Source: Bolinopsis microptera (taxonomy: Eukaryota; Ctenophora; Tentaculata; Lobata; Bolinopsidae). Taken from it: DNA of 16,317 nucleotides. Positions within the stretch are counted from its first letter, which is position 1. Each line of letters starts with the position of its first letter. Positions 7,381-16,074 of the stretch are shown one piece after another. The notes beneath the pieces were generated by a model. The model saw only the letters and a program-made list of their open reading frames with translations. It was not told the origin of the DNA and ran no database searches. Where the stretch lies: NCBI RefSeq assembly GCF_026151205.1, contig NC_087083.1, forward strand, positions 15,122,280 to 15,138,596. The letters are read 5' to 3'. Position numbers and translations under genes: made by a program.

Positions 7381-7384
7381 TTAA
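7381..7384. repeat. TTAA target site, right copy
   Basis: Matches 3560-3563. Its last A is also the first base of the ATG at 7384, showing that this ATG is an accident of the insertion and not the native start. Confidence 0.9.
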
Positions 7385-10104
7385 TGATAAACAAAAAACT
7401 AGCTTACACAGAATTAGTTATGGATAGTAAGCTTGATAACATTGAAGCATTATGGGTGAAGCTTAAGAATAGCAAGATCAATGTTTGCTGCTTCTATCGC
7501 TCTGGAAATTATTGCAGTGTTGATAACTTTATTGAATACATTCATTTTTGCATGAAAAAATTGAATGGGAAAAAGGTTATCTGGATTGGGGATATAAACA
7601 TTGACCAGAATAATATCTCATCCACCCAGTACAAAAAATTAGATATGACCTTGAGATGTTACAATCTAGTTCAAACCATTCAAGGGATAACTAAAGTTGC
7701 TAAACGTGGAGACAATGTTACCCAGACTACTATTGATGTAATATTCACTAACTGTTATGCAGATTTTGTCCAATCTTCTGTTCTTGATGAACGTATTGGA
7801 GATCATCAAGCTATTATGTGTGAGATAGATTGTAAAGTACCTATAGCTCCTAAATTTGAGAAGGTTGAAATTAGAAATCATTGTAAACGTAATGTTAAAC
7901 AATTCTTAGACTATCTAGACACCTGTTCTGATTACAGTCCACTATTGGAAAGTACAGATGTTGAAGCTATCACAGCTGGCCTTTGTCATCATATTGAACA
8001 GGCATATGCAACCTTCTTCCCTTGCAAGACCATAGAAAGGCATGAAAAGTTCATACATAAACCTTCTACTGAACTTTTATATGCCATTAATCATACACAT
8101 TTTCTTCTAAAGAAATTCCGTAAAAAGAAGGATAAGAGAGACAATGGAAATTGCAATAAATGTGGTACATGTAGCAAATGTATAAAGTGTAATGAGGCCT
8201 GGGATTGCTACAAGATTCAGAGAAATATTAGAAATAAATTAGCTAAAACCTGCAAAAAAGCTAATGTAATCGATGATCTACAAGTTAAAAGTGCCAAGAA
8301 TGATCTTAAAGGGATATGGAAAACTATCAAACTGGCATCAAATATGACCCCTGGTACAACTAATTGTCAAACTATCAATGAGAATGATCCTGAGCTATTT
8401 AACTTTCATTTTGCAAATGCTGGATCAAGATTACAAAATCAGGCCCCCAATATTGAAAGAGTTAGTTTTACTGATTTTTTACCTCCTAGAACTTCTAATA
8501 TCTCATTTGATAGATTCCAAGAAATAAATGAAACTGATATCCTAATGTATGTCGAAACGCTCAAGAATGACAAGGCCTCATATGACAATGTGCCTCTATT
8601 TTTACTTAAGCAAGCTGTACCACACATAGTTGAGCCACTGACCCACATTGTCAATCTGAGCCTTAATACAGGTGTTGTACCAACCCTTTGTAAAAAAGCT
8701 AGAGTAACTCCCATCCATAAGGCAGGAATGAAAGATGATCCTAATAATTACAGGCCAATATCCATCCTTCCACTTGTAGGAAAACTTATAGAATACTTTG
8801 TCGGCAAGCAACTCACTGATTACATGGAAGAGAACAAACTTTTCATCCGGCATCAATATGGCTTTCGGAAAAATCACTCCACAACTTATCTGATGTACGA
8901 TCTGATGGACGAAATATATATGAGTAAATCTAAGTCTTATAAACCAGGAATCATCTTTCTTGATCTTAAGAAGGCCTTTGACACAGTGAATCATGAAATA
9001 TTGCTTCAAAAATTGGCATATTATGGAATTGGTGGCATTGCTTTAACCTGGTTTAAGAACTTCTTATCTTGTAGATATCAATGCACTAGGATCAATGGCA
9101 ATCTAAGCTCATTTTTAGAAGTTCTGAGTGGTGTACCACAAGGAAGCATCATTGGGCCTATATTATTTAGTATCTTCATAAATGACATCATTTATGCCTG
9201 TAACCTATCTAAGCCCTTTCTATTTGCAGATGATGGTGCACTATTCTTTGATCAAACCTGCAGAAGCACATTTATAAACATGAAAATAGAACTTATGACA
9301 ATCTTTAAATGGCTCAGTGTTAATAAATTATCACTCAATGAAAAGAAGACTGAATTCCTATTGTTTGATTCTGTTGACCAACATGATGAAATAACCATTG
9401 ATTGTAATGAGGTAACTTTCACAATCAAGAAGTGCAAAGAGACAAAATATCTTGGCCTCATTCTAGATAGTAAATTAAACTTCAAAAGCCATGTAGATTA
9501 TATTATTAGGAAGGTCATGAAGAGAATTGGTGCCATGTATAGAAGTAAAGCACTGCTACCCATTAAATATAGGAAAATGTTTGCCAATGCACCCATGTTG
9601 CCACAATTCGATTATTTAGACACGATCTATTGTAGAGCTGGCAAGACAAAACTTGCTGAACTTGACACTCTGTACAAAAAGGTAGCCAAAATAGCTCTCA
9701 ACGTTCCAAAAACAGAGAGCAGCCTTAATGTTTATAGAGACATGAAATGGTTACCACTCCATCTTAGACGACAACTCCATCTGTCAAATTATATGTTTAG
9801 AATCATCCATGACAATTGTCCTACAAACTTTATGAACAAATTTAGTTACATATCAGGAGGTAGTAGGAGCGGCGAAAGCTGCAACCTTTATGTCAATAGA
9901 TCAACATCACATAAAAACTTTCAATACTTGGGGGCAAAATGTTGGAATAATGTTCCAACAGATCTACGAAATCTGCCCGATGTTAAAAGCTTTAGTGATT
10001 CGTATAAGAAACAGCTACTATCATCTATAACAACAGACCCTAATTATACCGTCGACAATTCATATGACAAATTTTACACTGCAATCATAGTCGCCGATAA
10101 CTAA
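7384..10104 (+). CDS. Non-LTR retrotransposon ORF2: endonuclease (C-terminal half), reverse transcriptase
   Basis: Encodes 906 residues with no internal stop. Residues 1-150 are the C-terminal half of an APE-type endonuclease: IWIGDINID (67-74), TTIDVIFTN (115-123) and the catalytic GDH (139-141). Residues 250-280 hold an unusual cysteine cluster. The reverse transcriptase spans about 395-700: NYRPIS (455-460), FLDLKKAFD (D527), SGVPQGS (582-588) and FADD (D616, D617), so all catalytic aspartates are present. The C-terminus has FQYLGAKCWNNVP and DLR.LP..KSF, as in CR1/L2/Jockey-like elements, with no RNase H seen. The protein would nick target DNA and prime cDNA synthesis there. The ATG lies in the TTAA duplication; the true ORF continues upstream at 3413-3562, now cut off by the piggyBac-like insertion. 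The coding part looks well preserved. The clade within the CR1/Jockey group is not resolved. Confidence 0.95.
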   Translation: MINKKLAYTELVMDSKLDNIEALWVKLKNSKINVCCFYRSGNYCSVDNFIEYIHFCMKKLNGKKVIWIGDINIDQNNISSTQYKKLDMTLRCYNLVQTIQGITKVAKRGDNVTQTTIDVIFTNCYADFVQSSVLDERIGDHQAIMCEIDCKVPIAPKFEKVEIRNHCKRNVKQFLDYLDTCSDYSPLLESTDVEAITAGLCHHIEQAYATFFPCKTIERHEKFIHKPSTELLYAINHTHFLLKKFRKKKDKRDNGNCNKCGTCSKCIKCNEAWDCYKIQRNIRNKLAKTCKKANVIDDLQVKSAKNDLKGIWKTIKLASNMTPGTTNCQTINENDPELFNFHFANAGSRLQNQAPNIERVSFTDFLPPRTSNISFDRFQEINETDILMYVETLKNDKASYDNVPLFLLKQAVPHIVEPLTHIVNLSLNTGVVPTLCKKARVTPIHKAGMKDDPNNYRPISILPLVGKLIEYFVGKQLTDYMEENKLFIRHQYGFRKNHSTTYLMYDLMDEIYMSKSKSYKPGIIFLDLKKAFDTVNHEILLQKLAYYGIGGIALTWFKNFLSCRYQCTRINGNLSSFLEVLSGVPQGSIIGPILFSIFINDIIYACNLSKPFLFADDGALFFDQTCRSTFINMKIELMTIFKWLSVNKLSLNEKKTEFLLFDSVDQHDEITIDCNEVTFTIKKCKETKYLGLILDSKLNFKSHVDYIIRKVMKRIGAMYRSKALLPIKYRKMFANAPMLPQFDYLDTIYCRAGKTKLAELDTLYKKVAKIALNVPKTESSLNVYRDMKWLPLHLRRQLHLSNYMFRIIHDNCPTNFMNKFSYISGGSRSGESCNLYVNRSTSHKNFQYLGAKCWNNVPTDLRNLPDVKSFSDSYKKQLLSSITTDPNYTVDNSYDKFYTAIIVADN

Positions 10105-10990
10105 GTAACTTCTAATTCTTTTAAATCTGAGGCATATATAATTGATGTATCGAAAAGATATTCCCTTTTTTACCACCTTACCATTCTGATTGATTTTGCA
10201 CATGACTGACATGTTTTAACTGGAGAAGGGGTTCCCACAGTGGTAGTTTTATAAACCACTTTTAATTTATTGACCTATTATACTTAGTGGTAGTTTTATA
10301 GACCACATTTAATTTATTAACTTATCATACTTAGTATTTTTTTTGGTGACTGTATCACCCAGTTTTAACATTTGATAATTGTACAGTTTATTGACGACAC
10401 ATTGACTGAATGTTATTTTATATTCTAATTTATATTCTAGATATTTTATTTATTTTACAACAGACGACAACTTCCTGTTTTTTCTTCTATATTAGTTACT
10501 CATATCTCTTGTACAGACTTTTTTACAAGGACATTGACAAATGATACTCACATTAGGCATTCATTATTGCATCTAAATTATTTCACTTGCATTAGGCTTA
10601 GAAATTTATTCTCTGGTCAACAGATTTCAAATGTTTAATTAATTTGTAGTATGACAGTAAGGTATATAAGAAGTTATTTCATTTTGCTTGGGCTATTATA
10701 TTGACTAGGTATTGAGGTTTAATGATGATATGGAATCTGAATTCTATATAAATTTACACTATGTGGTTGGGGCATTTTGCATAGTAAATATGGTTACTAC
10801 TCATATATATCATATTATTTGATTGGTATTCGATTTCTGATTATTTCTCTAGGAATATGATTATTATATCTCAATTTGGCTTTAGGTAGGGTGCCCCGCT
10901 AAAAGAACTGGATTCTTCCAGGAAGCATCCCGTGCACAGAGCTTGGTCTACATATATATTAAATTATTAACCATTCATTCTGTATGTGCA
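10105..10990 (+). mobile_element. Probable 3' UTR of the retrotransposon
   Basis: Follows the stop at 10104 without any ORF. Contains a 47-bp tandem repeat and, at about 10884-10935, GGGTGCCCCGCTAAAAGAAC followed by TTCTTCCAGG, a small stem-forming block. A block of similar layout (AGGGTGTTCTGCTAACAG) stands at 13440 before an (ATTCTA)n tail. A single CATTCTGT at 10976-10983 resembles a CR1-type tail unit, so the element may end near 10985; this end is tentative. Confidence 0.5.
10240..10333 (+). repeat. Two 47-bp tandem repeats in the 3' UTR
   Basis: Units at 10240-10286 and 10287-10333 each start GTGGTAGTTTTATARACCAC, a 5-bp stem (GTGGT/ACCAC), and continue through TTTAATTTATT and ATACTTA. 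They differ at only a few positions. Confidence 0.9.
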
Positions 10991-11183
10991 CGAAAATTTA
11001 TTTCAATCAATGAAGACTTTGTTGTAACTTGTATGAATAGCATTTATACAAATGAATTCAGCTCTCCTTTCATCTCGCCACATGACCAAACCATCTGAGC
11101 CTAGTTCTACTGAGCTGATAGAATGCTCCAGAGGCCTTTTAAATACATGAGAGTTATTTATCAGTTGATCCATCCGTAATGAT
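10991..11183. other. No recognisable feature
   Basis: Non-coding flank between the likely retrotransposon end and the TAAAG repeat. Confidence 0.4.
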
Positions 11184-11295
11184 GATAAAGTAAAGTAAAG
11201 TGAAGTAAAATTTAGGACATCACATCATCTGATAAAGTTTGGTAAAGTAAAGTAAAATTTATGACATCAGATCATCTCACATGTCTACAAAATAT
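11184..11295 (+). repeat. (TAAAG)n-headed dispersed repeat, copy 2, with 47-bp tandem unit
   Basis: Units 11184-11230 and 11231-11277 are 47 bp each and agree at 41 positions (GATAAAGT...AAGTAAAATTT, then GACATCA.ATCATCT). The second continues into CACATGTCTACAAAATAT as in 841-905. Copy 1 has only one unit. Confidence 0.8.
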
Positions 11296-11877
11296 TATCG
11301 CACTATGTTACAAAATATATAATAAATATTCCCCCATACCACCAACATTAATTTTTTATATAATACAGTTTATCAAAACATTCAATTATCCTATTTATAG
11401 GAGCACCCAAATAATTGAAGATACCGACTTCTTGCATATAACTTTGAAGTCCACGGTGACGTCTTAAGAAAACGGTCTCTGCAATGCACTTTTGCTGATA
11501 GCCATGCTCTGTGTTTTGCCAGCTTAAATCTTCATACTCGCATGGGGACTATTTCAGGAGAAGGTCAATGGTATCCTACAGTCATTCCTTTGAGTTGTCT
11601 AATTTGGCCATGTCATGGTGACCCATTATAAAATTCCAAATCCTTTGACTGCCACTGGGCCAATCCATGTATTAACCTCAATAGTCCTAATAAAAAGTTT
11701 CCCGACCATTCGGTACAGTATACCAAAATTTGTCAAGTTGTTAAATTGGATAATCAATAAAACGGCATCAAGTAGGTGATATCTTCGTAAATAAAATTAC
11801 ATCTCTAGCATACAAAAAAGGAACATTGTTAGAAACAGCAGTAATTCTTACAAATGATAGAAAATTTAACATTATTA
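11296..11877. other. Weak extension of the TAAAG repeat, then nothing
   Basis: 11296-11345 may still align with 906-960 (both AT-rich with CACTAT and ATAAATAT). An open stretch at 11261-11467 crosses the repeat and is not convincing. Beyond 11470 I see no feature. Confidence 0.4.
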
Positions 11878-11917
11878 GGACACGTTCATAAAAAGGTGGC
11901 ACTAGAGATTAATTTTT
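11878..11917 (+). repeat. Left terminal inverted repeat of the 3-kb element
   Basis: GGACACGTTCATAAAAAGGT then GGCACTAGAGATTAATTTTT. It pairs with 14882-14921 at 38 of 40 positions. Confidence 0.9.
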
Positions 11918-12009
11918 CACTGCCAAAATTGTGTGAAGCATTTTAAAATACTTGTATCTCAAGGAGTATGCTATGAAAGTTAACCAAATTTTAATATGTG
12001 GTCCAAAAA

Positions 12010-12708
12010 GAGTCAAATGTCACATAATTAAGTCATTCATCTCTTTATATCTGTTAATTGTGCAGATATGAGCCAGAAATCACAAAATATTCATTTCTTG
12101 CACCTCTAATGATGAATTTACATTCTGTGAGTGTGTCCTGCTTCTCAATGTGATTATTGAACCTTTTTGAGATAGTTGAGTGTTAAAAGTGCAAAGAGTC
12201 ACCGGTTAAATGTGGAGTTATGATGCAATTATCACACACAGGGTTAATTCTGACTAATTATTTTAGAATGATAAATGTGATATGAATATCAACGAAATGA
12301 TTGTAATAATGAACTCTATCGATCACAATTATAGCATGCTAACTAATATTTAGAGAATTTAGATGGTTAAATGTGCCATAATGAGTCAAAAATCACATAA
12401 ATGACAGCAATAGCAGCAAATCTGGGGAAACTTGGTGGACATTGACTTTTTTCACACAATTTGAGTATGTTGACTTTAACATTATGTTGCAGCTCATTGT
12501 GGTTAATCTCAATGTTGGAGTTGATGTTTTTCTGGTGCAAAAAACACTACAGTACGGTTATGTTGAATAATTGTGGTTAATGGGTCATCTATGTGGCCAC
12601 TATGGTGGTTAAAATACCAGTTTTAGGGTTAACCACCATTTTGAGATATGATATTATGAACTGAGTAGTCATTATATTGAGATCATATCATGGTGCAACT
12701 ATCACAAA
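12010..12708 (-). repeat. Left subterminal array of the TGTGAYTTTTGAMTCAT motif (reversed)
   Basis: The best copy is 12381-12397 (ATGAGTCAAAAATCACA, an exact match in reverse). Weaker copies are at 12010-12026, 12070-12085, 12222-12237 and 12691-12706. All share RTCAAAWNTCACA or GCAAYTATCACA and point the same way, opposite to most copies at the right end. Confidence 0.65.
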
Positions 12709-13845
12709 AGTTTTCAAACCTCATGGGGGGCGTTTTGTGGTCCTAATGGTGGTTTAATTGAAGATGAACGGTGAGCTATAAATATTGCTCTGATTATAGA
12801 TGTATAGTGGTGGTTGTTCATTTGTGCATGGATGATCATTTTTTATCACAAATGTGCAATTTAATAGTATGGTTGATTTGAGGTGGTTAATATTCGTAAA
12901 AAGTGCTAAAAAGATGGTTAAAATGTCAAAATTTGTTGTTAACCACCAATCAAAACATTATTAATGATTTTAGTCAACATTTTATGGTCAACAAAGGACA
13001 TTTGAAGGGTCTTGATAAAAGTTATCAAGAAATGTTGTCATAAAAGTGGTTAAAAGGGCTATATTACTTGCTAGGCTGTTGAACAAGGCATCTATTAAAG
13101 TGAAAATTAACCACAATATGAACTTCAGATAATGGTTTGCTATCCAAATGAGTGTATATTTGTTTGCAAATGCATAATTGACCCCAAGTTCATGCATTCC
13201 GATCAATGTGCAGCTAAGGTGGTTAAAATGTCTTGAAAATACCCTATATTTGCACTAATTAACCATTTTTAGAGCACATATTAGCTTTGTAAAGCTATAG
13301 CTGGCCATGCTACATTATCTAGATATAACTACCTGCTCATTAATATGACCAGAAACATTGCTGTTAAATCATATCTTATTTTATCACTCATTAAGTTATT
13401 ACTCATTATGTTTTACATACTATATCCTTATGTCCCTAGAAGGGTGTTCTGCTAACAGTTTTCGACTGACTTGAATGTCCTGCACAGCAGATTGAAGCTT
13501 CTTAAATTATTTTTTATTCTTATTGTATTGCTGTGTAAATTTGATTCTAATTCTAATTCTAATTAATTGCTGAGTCCTATGTTGCGTCCATCATGGTTAA
13601 TAAAGGTCTAAAATTGACCAAAATCAGTGTTTTTGTTCGTTTTAACCGCCATACGGCCACACATTTTGTTGCATTATCTTTAAAATCACTTATTAACCTT
13701 CAGCTATCTCTCATAATCAAATATCAAAACAAAATAAGGCACCAAAAGGTCAGATTGTGCTGAATAATGGTTAATTTGTGATGGCTTCTGTTGACCGAAG
13801 GTCCAAAATCAACATGTTTTAACCACATTATGGCCACATCTAAGG
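12498..13845. repeat. Central array of GTGGTTAA motifs
   Basis: GTGGTTAA or a one-base variant occurs about fifteen times in both orientations, for example at 12499, 12573, 12606, 12629 (reversed), 12883, 12940 (reversed), 13046, 13105 (reversed), 13219 and 13817 (reversed). A longer form, ATGTGGCCACTATGG followed by TGGTTAAAA, stands at 12591-12614 and recurs reversed at 13817-13839 and, more diverged, at 13640-13662. The long form may mark the ends of an inner element. Confidence 0.65.
13430..13564 (+). mobile_element. CR1-like retroelement 3' end fragment with (ATTCTA)3 tail
   Basis: AGGGTGTTCTGCTAACAG opens a block whose layout recalls 10884-10935. A T-rich stretch follows, then GATTCTAATTCTAATTCTAA at 13543. 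CR1-family elements end in short ATTCT-type repeats. The fragment lies inside the 3-kb element and is probably a later insertion; ATTGCTG at 13349 and 13566 could be its target duplication, which is weak. Confidence 0.45.
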
Positions 13846-14074
13846 TTTTATGGTATTGGGATGATGCTGTATCAGGGGAATGTATCACTTTTTGGCTCTA
13901 TATCAGGTTGGTATTCATAGTAAATCTGCAGTGATTTGTTGTGACACTTGTTTATGGTCATGGAGAAGTTCGTTATTAGAGTAATAGTGGAATCAATATT
14001 CACAAAACACTGATTTTAAACTGAGTAAACTAGGCAAGTACTTTTACTACTCAAGCCATGATAATTTTGTCTCC

Positions 14075-14738
14075 ATAATGTGACAAATGAATCAATCAGT
14101 AACGTATAATACTTAATTGGATTTTTGAAATGTGATTATCGATTCATTACCTTTCCTTTCAAAATGTAATTACAACTTGAACATTACATATGATTCAATT
14201 GTCACACTTTAAAGAAAATTACATATTTGGTAGCTAGATTTATGTGATTTTTGAATCATTTAAGCACCCAGATCAAAAATTATCGCTCAAAAACCTTCAA
14301 TATGGTATAAGCTTAGACATGGATTCAAAAATCACATAATAAGATTCATAGAATGAATATAAATTGTCATATCGTGCACTTAATTTAAGGCTTACTATAG
14401 TGTGACTTAATAGCGCACCTTTAACGAAAATGTGACTTTTGAATCATATTAACTGGTTTTAATACTATTTAATACTATTTTGTACCCTAAAAAATGATAG
14501 AAAGCCAATAAAAACGTTAGATGATTCAATAATCACTGCTCAAAATAGGCTCATTTCCAACGTTTAAGTTGTGATTTTTGACTCATTTTGGCACCAATAA
14601 CAATTTCAGATAAGACATTCCATTCCTTACATGCATTATAGTCACCATATCAATTTTGGCTTCTTTGTGAATATTACTTTTCAGATTATCTAGTGTTGAT
14701 TCATCTTGCATTTCTAATTGTGTGACTTTTGACTCATT
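14075..14738 (+). repeat. Right subterminal array of the TGTGAYTTTTGAMTCAT motif
   Basis: Exact consensus copies are at 14243-14259, 14431-14447, 14570-14586 and 14721-14737. Weaker direct copies are at 14079-14095 and 14131-14147. Reversed copies are at 14190-14207, 14321-14337 and 14521-14536. In the exact copies the right half is TGAATCAT or TGACTCAT; the second contains the AP-1-like heptamer TGACTCA. Confidence 0.8.
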
Positions 14739-14881
14739 GGCACACTAATAACGATAACTCCTGTGATATAAGCACTAGAGACTCCGTGATTTCAGGATCA
14801 TGAAATTTAATCGAATTTCTAAAGGTATAGATAGATATATCAACCAACAAAGAGCAATGACTATTTTTAAAACGCATTTAA

Positions 14882-14921
14882 AAAAATCAATCTCTAGTGC
14901 CACCTTTTTTTGAACGTGTCC
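14882..14921 (-). repeat. Right terminal inverted repeat of the 3-kb element
   Basis: Reverse complement of 11878-11917 with two differences. It is followed directly by ATTATG. Confidence 0.9.
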
Positions 14922-15496
14922 ATTATGAAAATCACAAGCTGAGCAACCTAAGAAAAAAGATCGAAGATGGTAGCCAAACTAAAGGGGGCCATGAGAGAGC
15001 TGGACACAGTTTCTAGACCTACCCGGGTCTAGGGAAAAAAACCTAATATTATCTAAGTATATCAAAATGCCATTTTTAGCTGTGCTTCACATGTACAGTG
15101 TTTCCAGATCCTTCGGCTGATACGACTGCAGGAGATTCTATGTAAGTCCTCACACTTGGGATTGATGGACAAACACGGCTGGGATCTGTGACATTCTGAT
15201 TTCAAAGCCCTCTCAACCCCTATCAAGATTCTAAAAAAAGTGCGATGAGATTGGATTTTGACACTAGAAGTGCGATTTTCACGTGTCACGTGCAGTGGCG
15301 AAATGTACTCCCCCCTCCCCCCCCCCTCCAGCCTGCAAGATTTCTTGCCCCACAAATTATTTTCTATTTAAAAAGATTTCGCGAGTTCCTTTGTAAGCGA
15401 AAAGTATGTCACTGTTATTGGATCCATAAATAACGAAAAGTTTACGTGCGTATTTTTATGAATTATATTATGTTACATATTGTAAATATGGTAAGC
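14922..15496. other. Flank with a small hairpin and a C-tract
   Basis: No gene is supported. CTAGACCTACCCGGGTCTAG at 15013-15032 is a 7-bp perfect stem with a 6-base loop. A C-rich run (CCCCCCTCCCCCCCCCC) spans about 15310-15327. Short open stretches on both strands at 15062-15433 overlap each other and carry no domain. Confidence 0.5.
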
Positions 15497-15570
15497 CTCA
15501 CGTAGCCCGATGGTTGAGGGCGCGCTCGCCAAGCAGTTGACTCGGGTTCGAGTCTCGTCAGCGGTCATCC
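15497..15570 (+). mobile_element. tRNA-derived SINE head (pol III promoter)
   Basis: TAGCCCGATGGTTGAGGG at 15503-15520 resembles a tRNA A box, and GGTTCGAGTCT at 15545-15555 fits the B-box consensus. The spacing of about 32 bp between them is right for a tRNA. A clean cloverleaf cannot be drawn: the T-arm stem is mispaired, so this is not a working tRNA gene. The 3' body and tail of the SINE are not defined and may extend past 15600. Confidence 0.55.
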
Positions 15571-16074
15571 TTTTGGCAATTATTAATTATTTTACTAAAA
15601 TTATCATCAGAGCACCTTGTAATATACGTTACCCGATAGATCATACTGTTAGTACTTCATCTAGAGAACTAAGAGAAGACTGGAATTTAAGGATTTGTCC
15701 GGGGAAGGCCTCGTTCACACTGGAACATGTCAAATTATTGTAAACGGAGTTATCTGGTAATGTTTGTTTTGTTTATGGCTAGAATTTAGAATGGAACCAA
15801 TGTGATGAGGATCCAGAGTTAATTACCTGCTAGGATTAATAAGTCAGTTCTCCAGTTGAAGAGACCCTTTCTCAAACTTTTAATGAAGAAATATTATGGC
15901 AGTATCAAGTATATTCTGTGAAAGATGGAGTAGACTGTAGCCAGGAATAGTACCTCCTTTAATGGTAACCATGGTAACTATAGTAACCACTGTGAATCTT
16001 GATCTTATAACAACTAGTATCCTTTAAGACTTAGACAGTACAGTGAATAAACACGTTAAAAAGCGATGAAAATG
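15571..16074. other. No gene seen
   Basis: AT-rich. An open stretch at 15510-15743 runs through the SINE head and is not a gene. GTAACCATGGTAAC at 15965-15978 fits the RFX X-box consensus GTNRCC-N2-RGYAAC but may be chance. Confidence 0.4.

Larger units (their letters stand above)
11878..14921. mobile_element. 3,044-bp non-coding DNA transposon, superfamily unknown
   Basis: Bounded by 40-bp inverted repeats (11878-11917 and 14882-14921) that agree at 38 positions and start GGACACGTTCA. ATTA lies directly outside both ends, a likely 4-bp target duplication; alternatively 7 bp with one mismatch (ATTATTA against ATTATGA). No open frame above about 72 codons and no transposase motif in any frame. 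The outer parts carry many copies of TGTGAYTTTTGAMTCAT, and the centre carries many GTGGTTAA motifs. A non-autonomous element moved by an enzyme encoded elsewhere is the simplest reading. Terminal sequence and flank do not point to a family I can name. Confidence 0.82.

Noticed and set aside
7666-9485. Antisense open stretches of 77-135 codons
   Set aside because: Shadows of the reverse transcriptase ORF on the other strand.
12988-13206. 72-codon reverse-strand open stretch in the 3-kb element
   Set aside because: No transposase motif; length is compatible with chance, and it crosses GTGGTTAA motifs.
15062-15433. Overlapping open stretches on both strands around the C-tract
   Set aside because: The residues are dictated partly by the poly-C run, and no domain is seen.
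15497-15570. Functional tRNA gene
   Set aside because: A and B boxes are present, but the acceptor and T-arm do not pair properly.
15965-15978. RFX X-box regulating a nearby gene
   Set aside because: The sequence fits the consensus, but no gene is seen beside it and one site in 16 kb may be chance.
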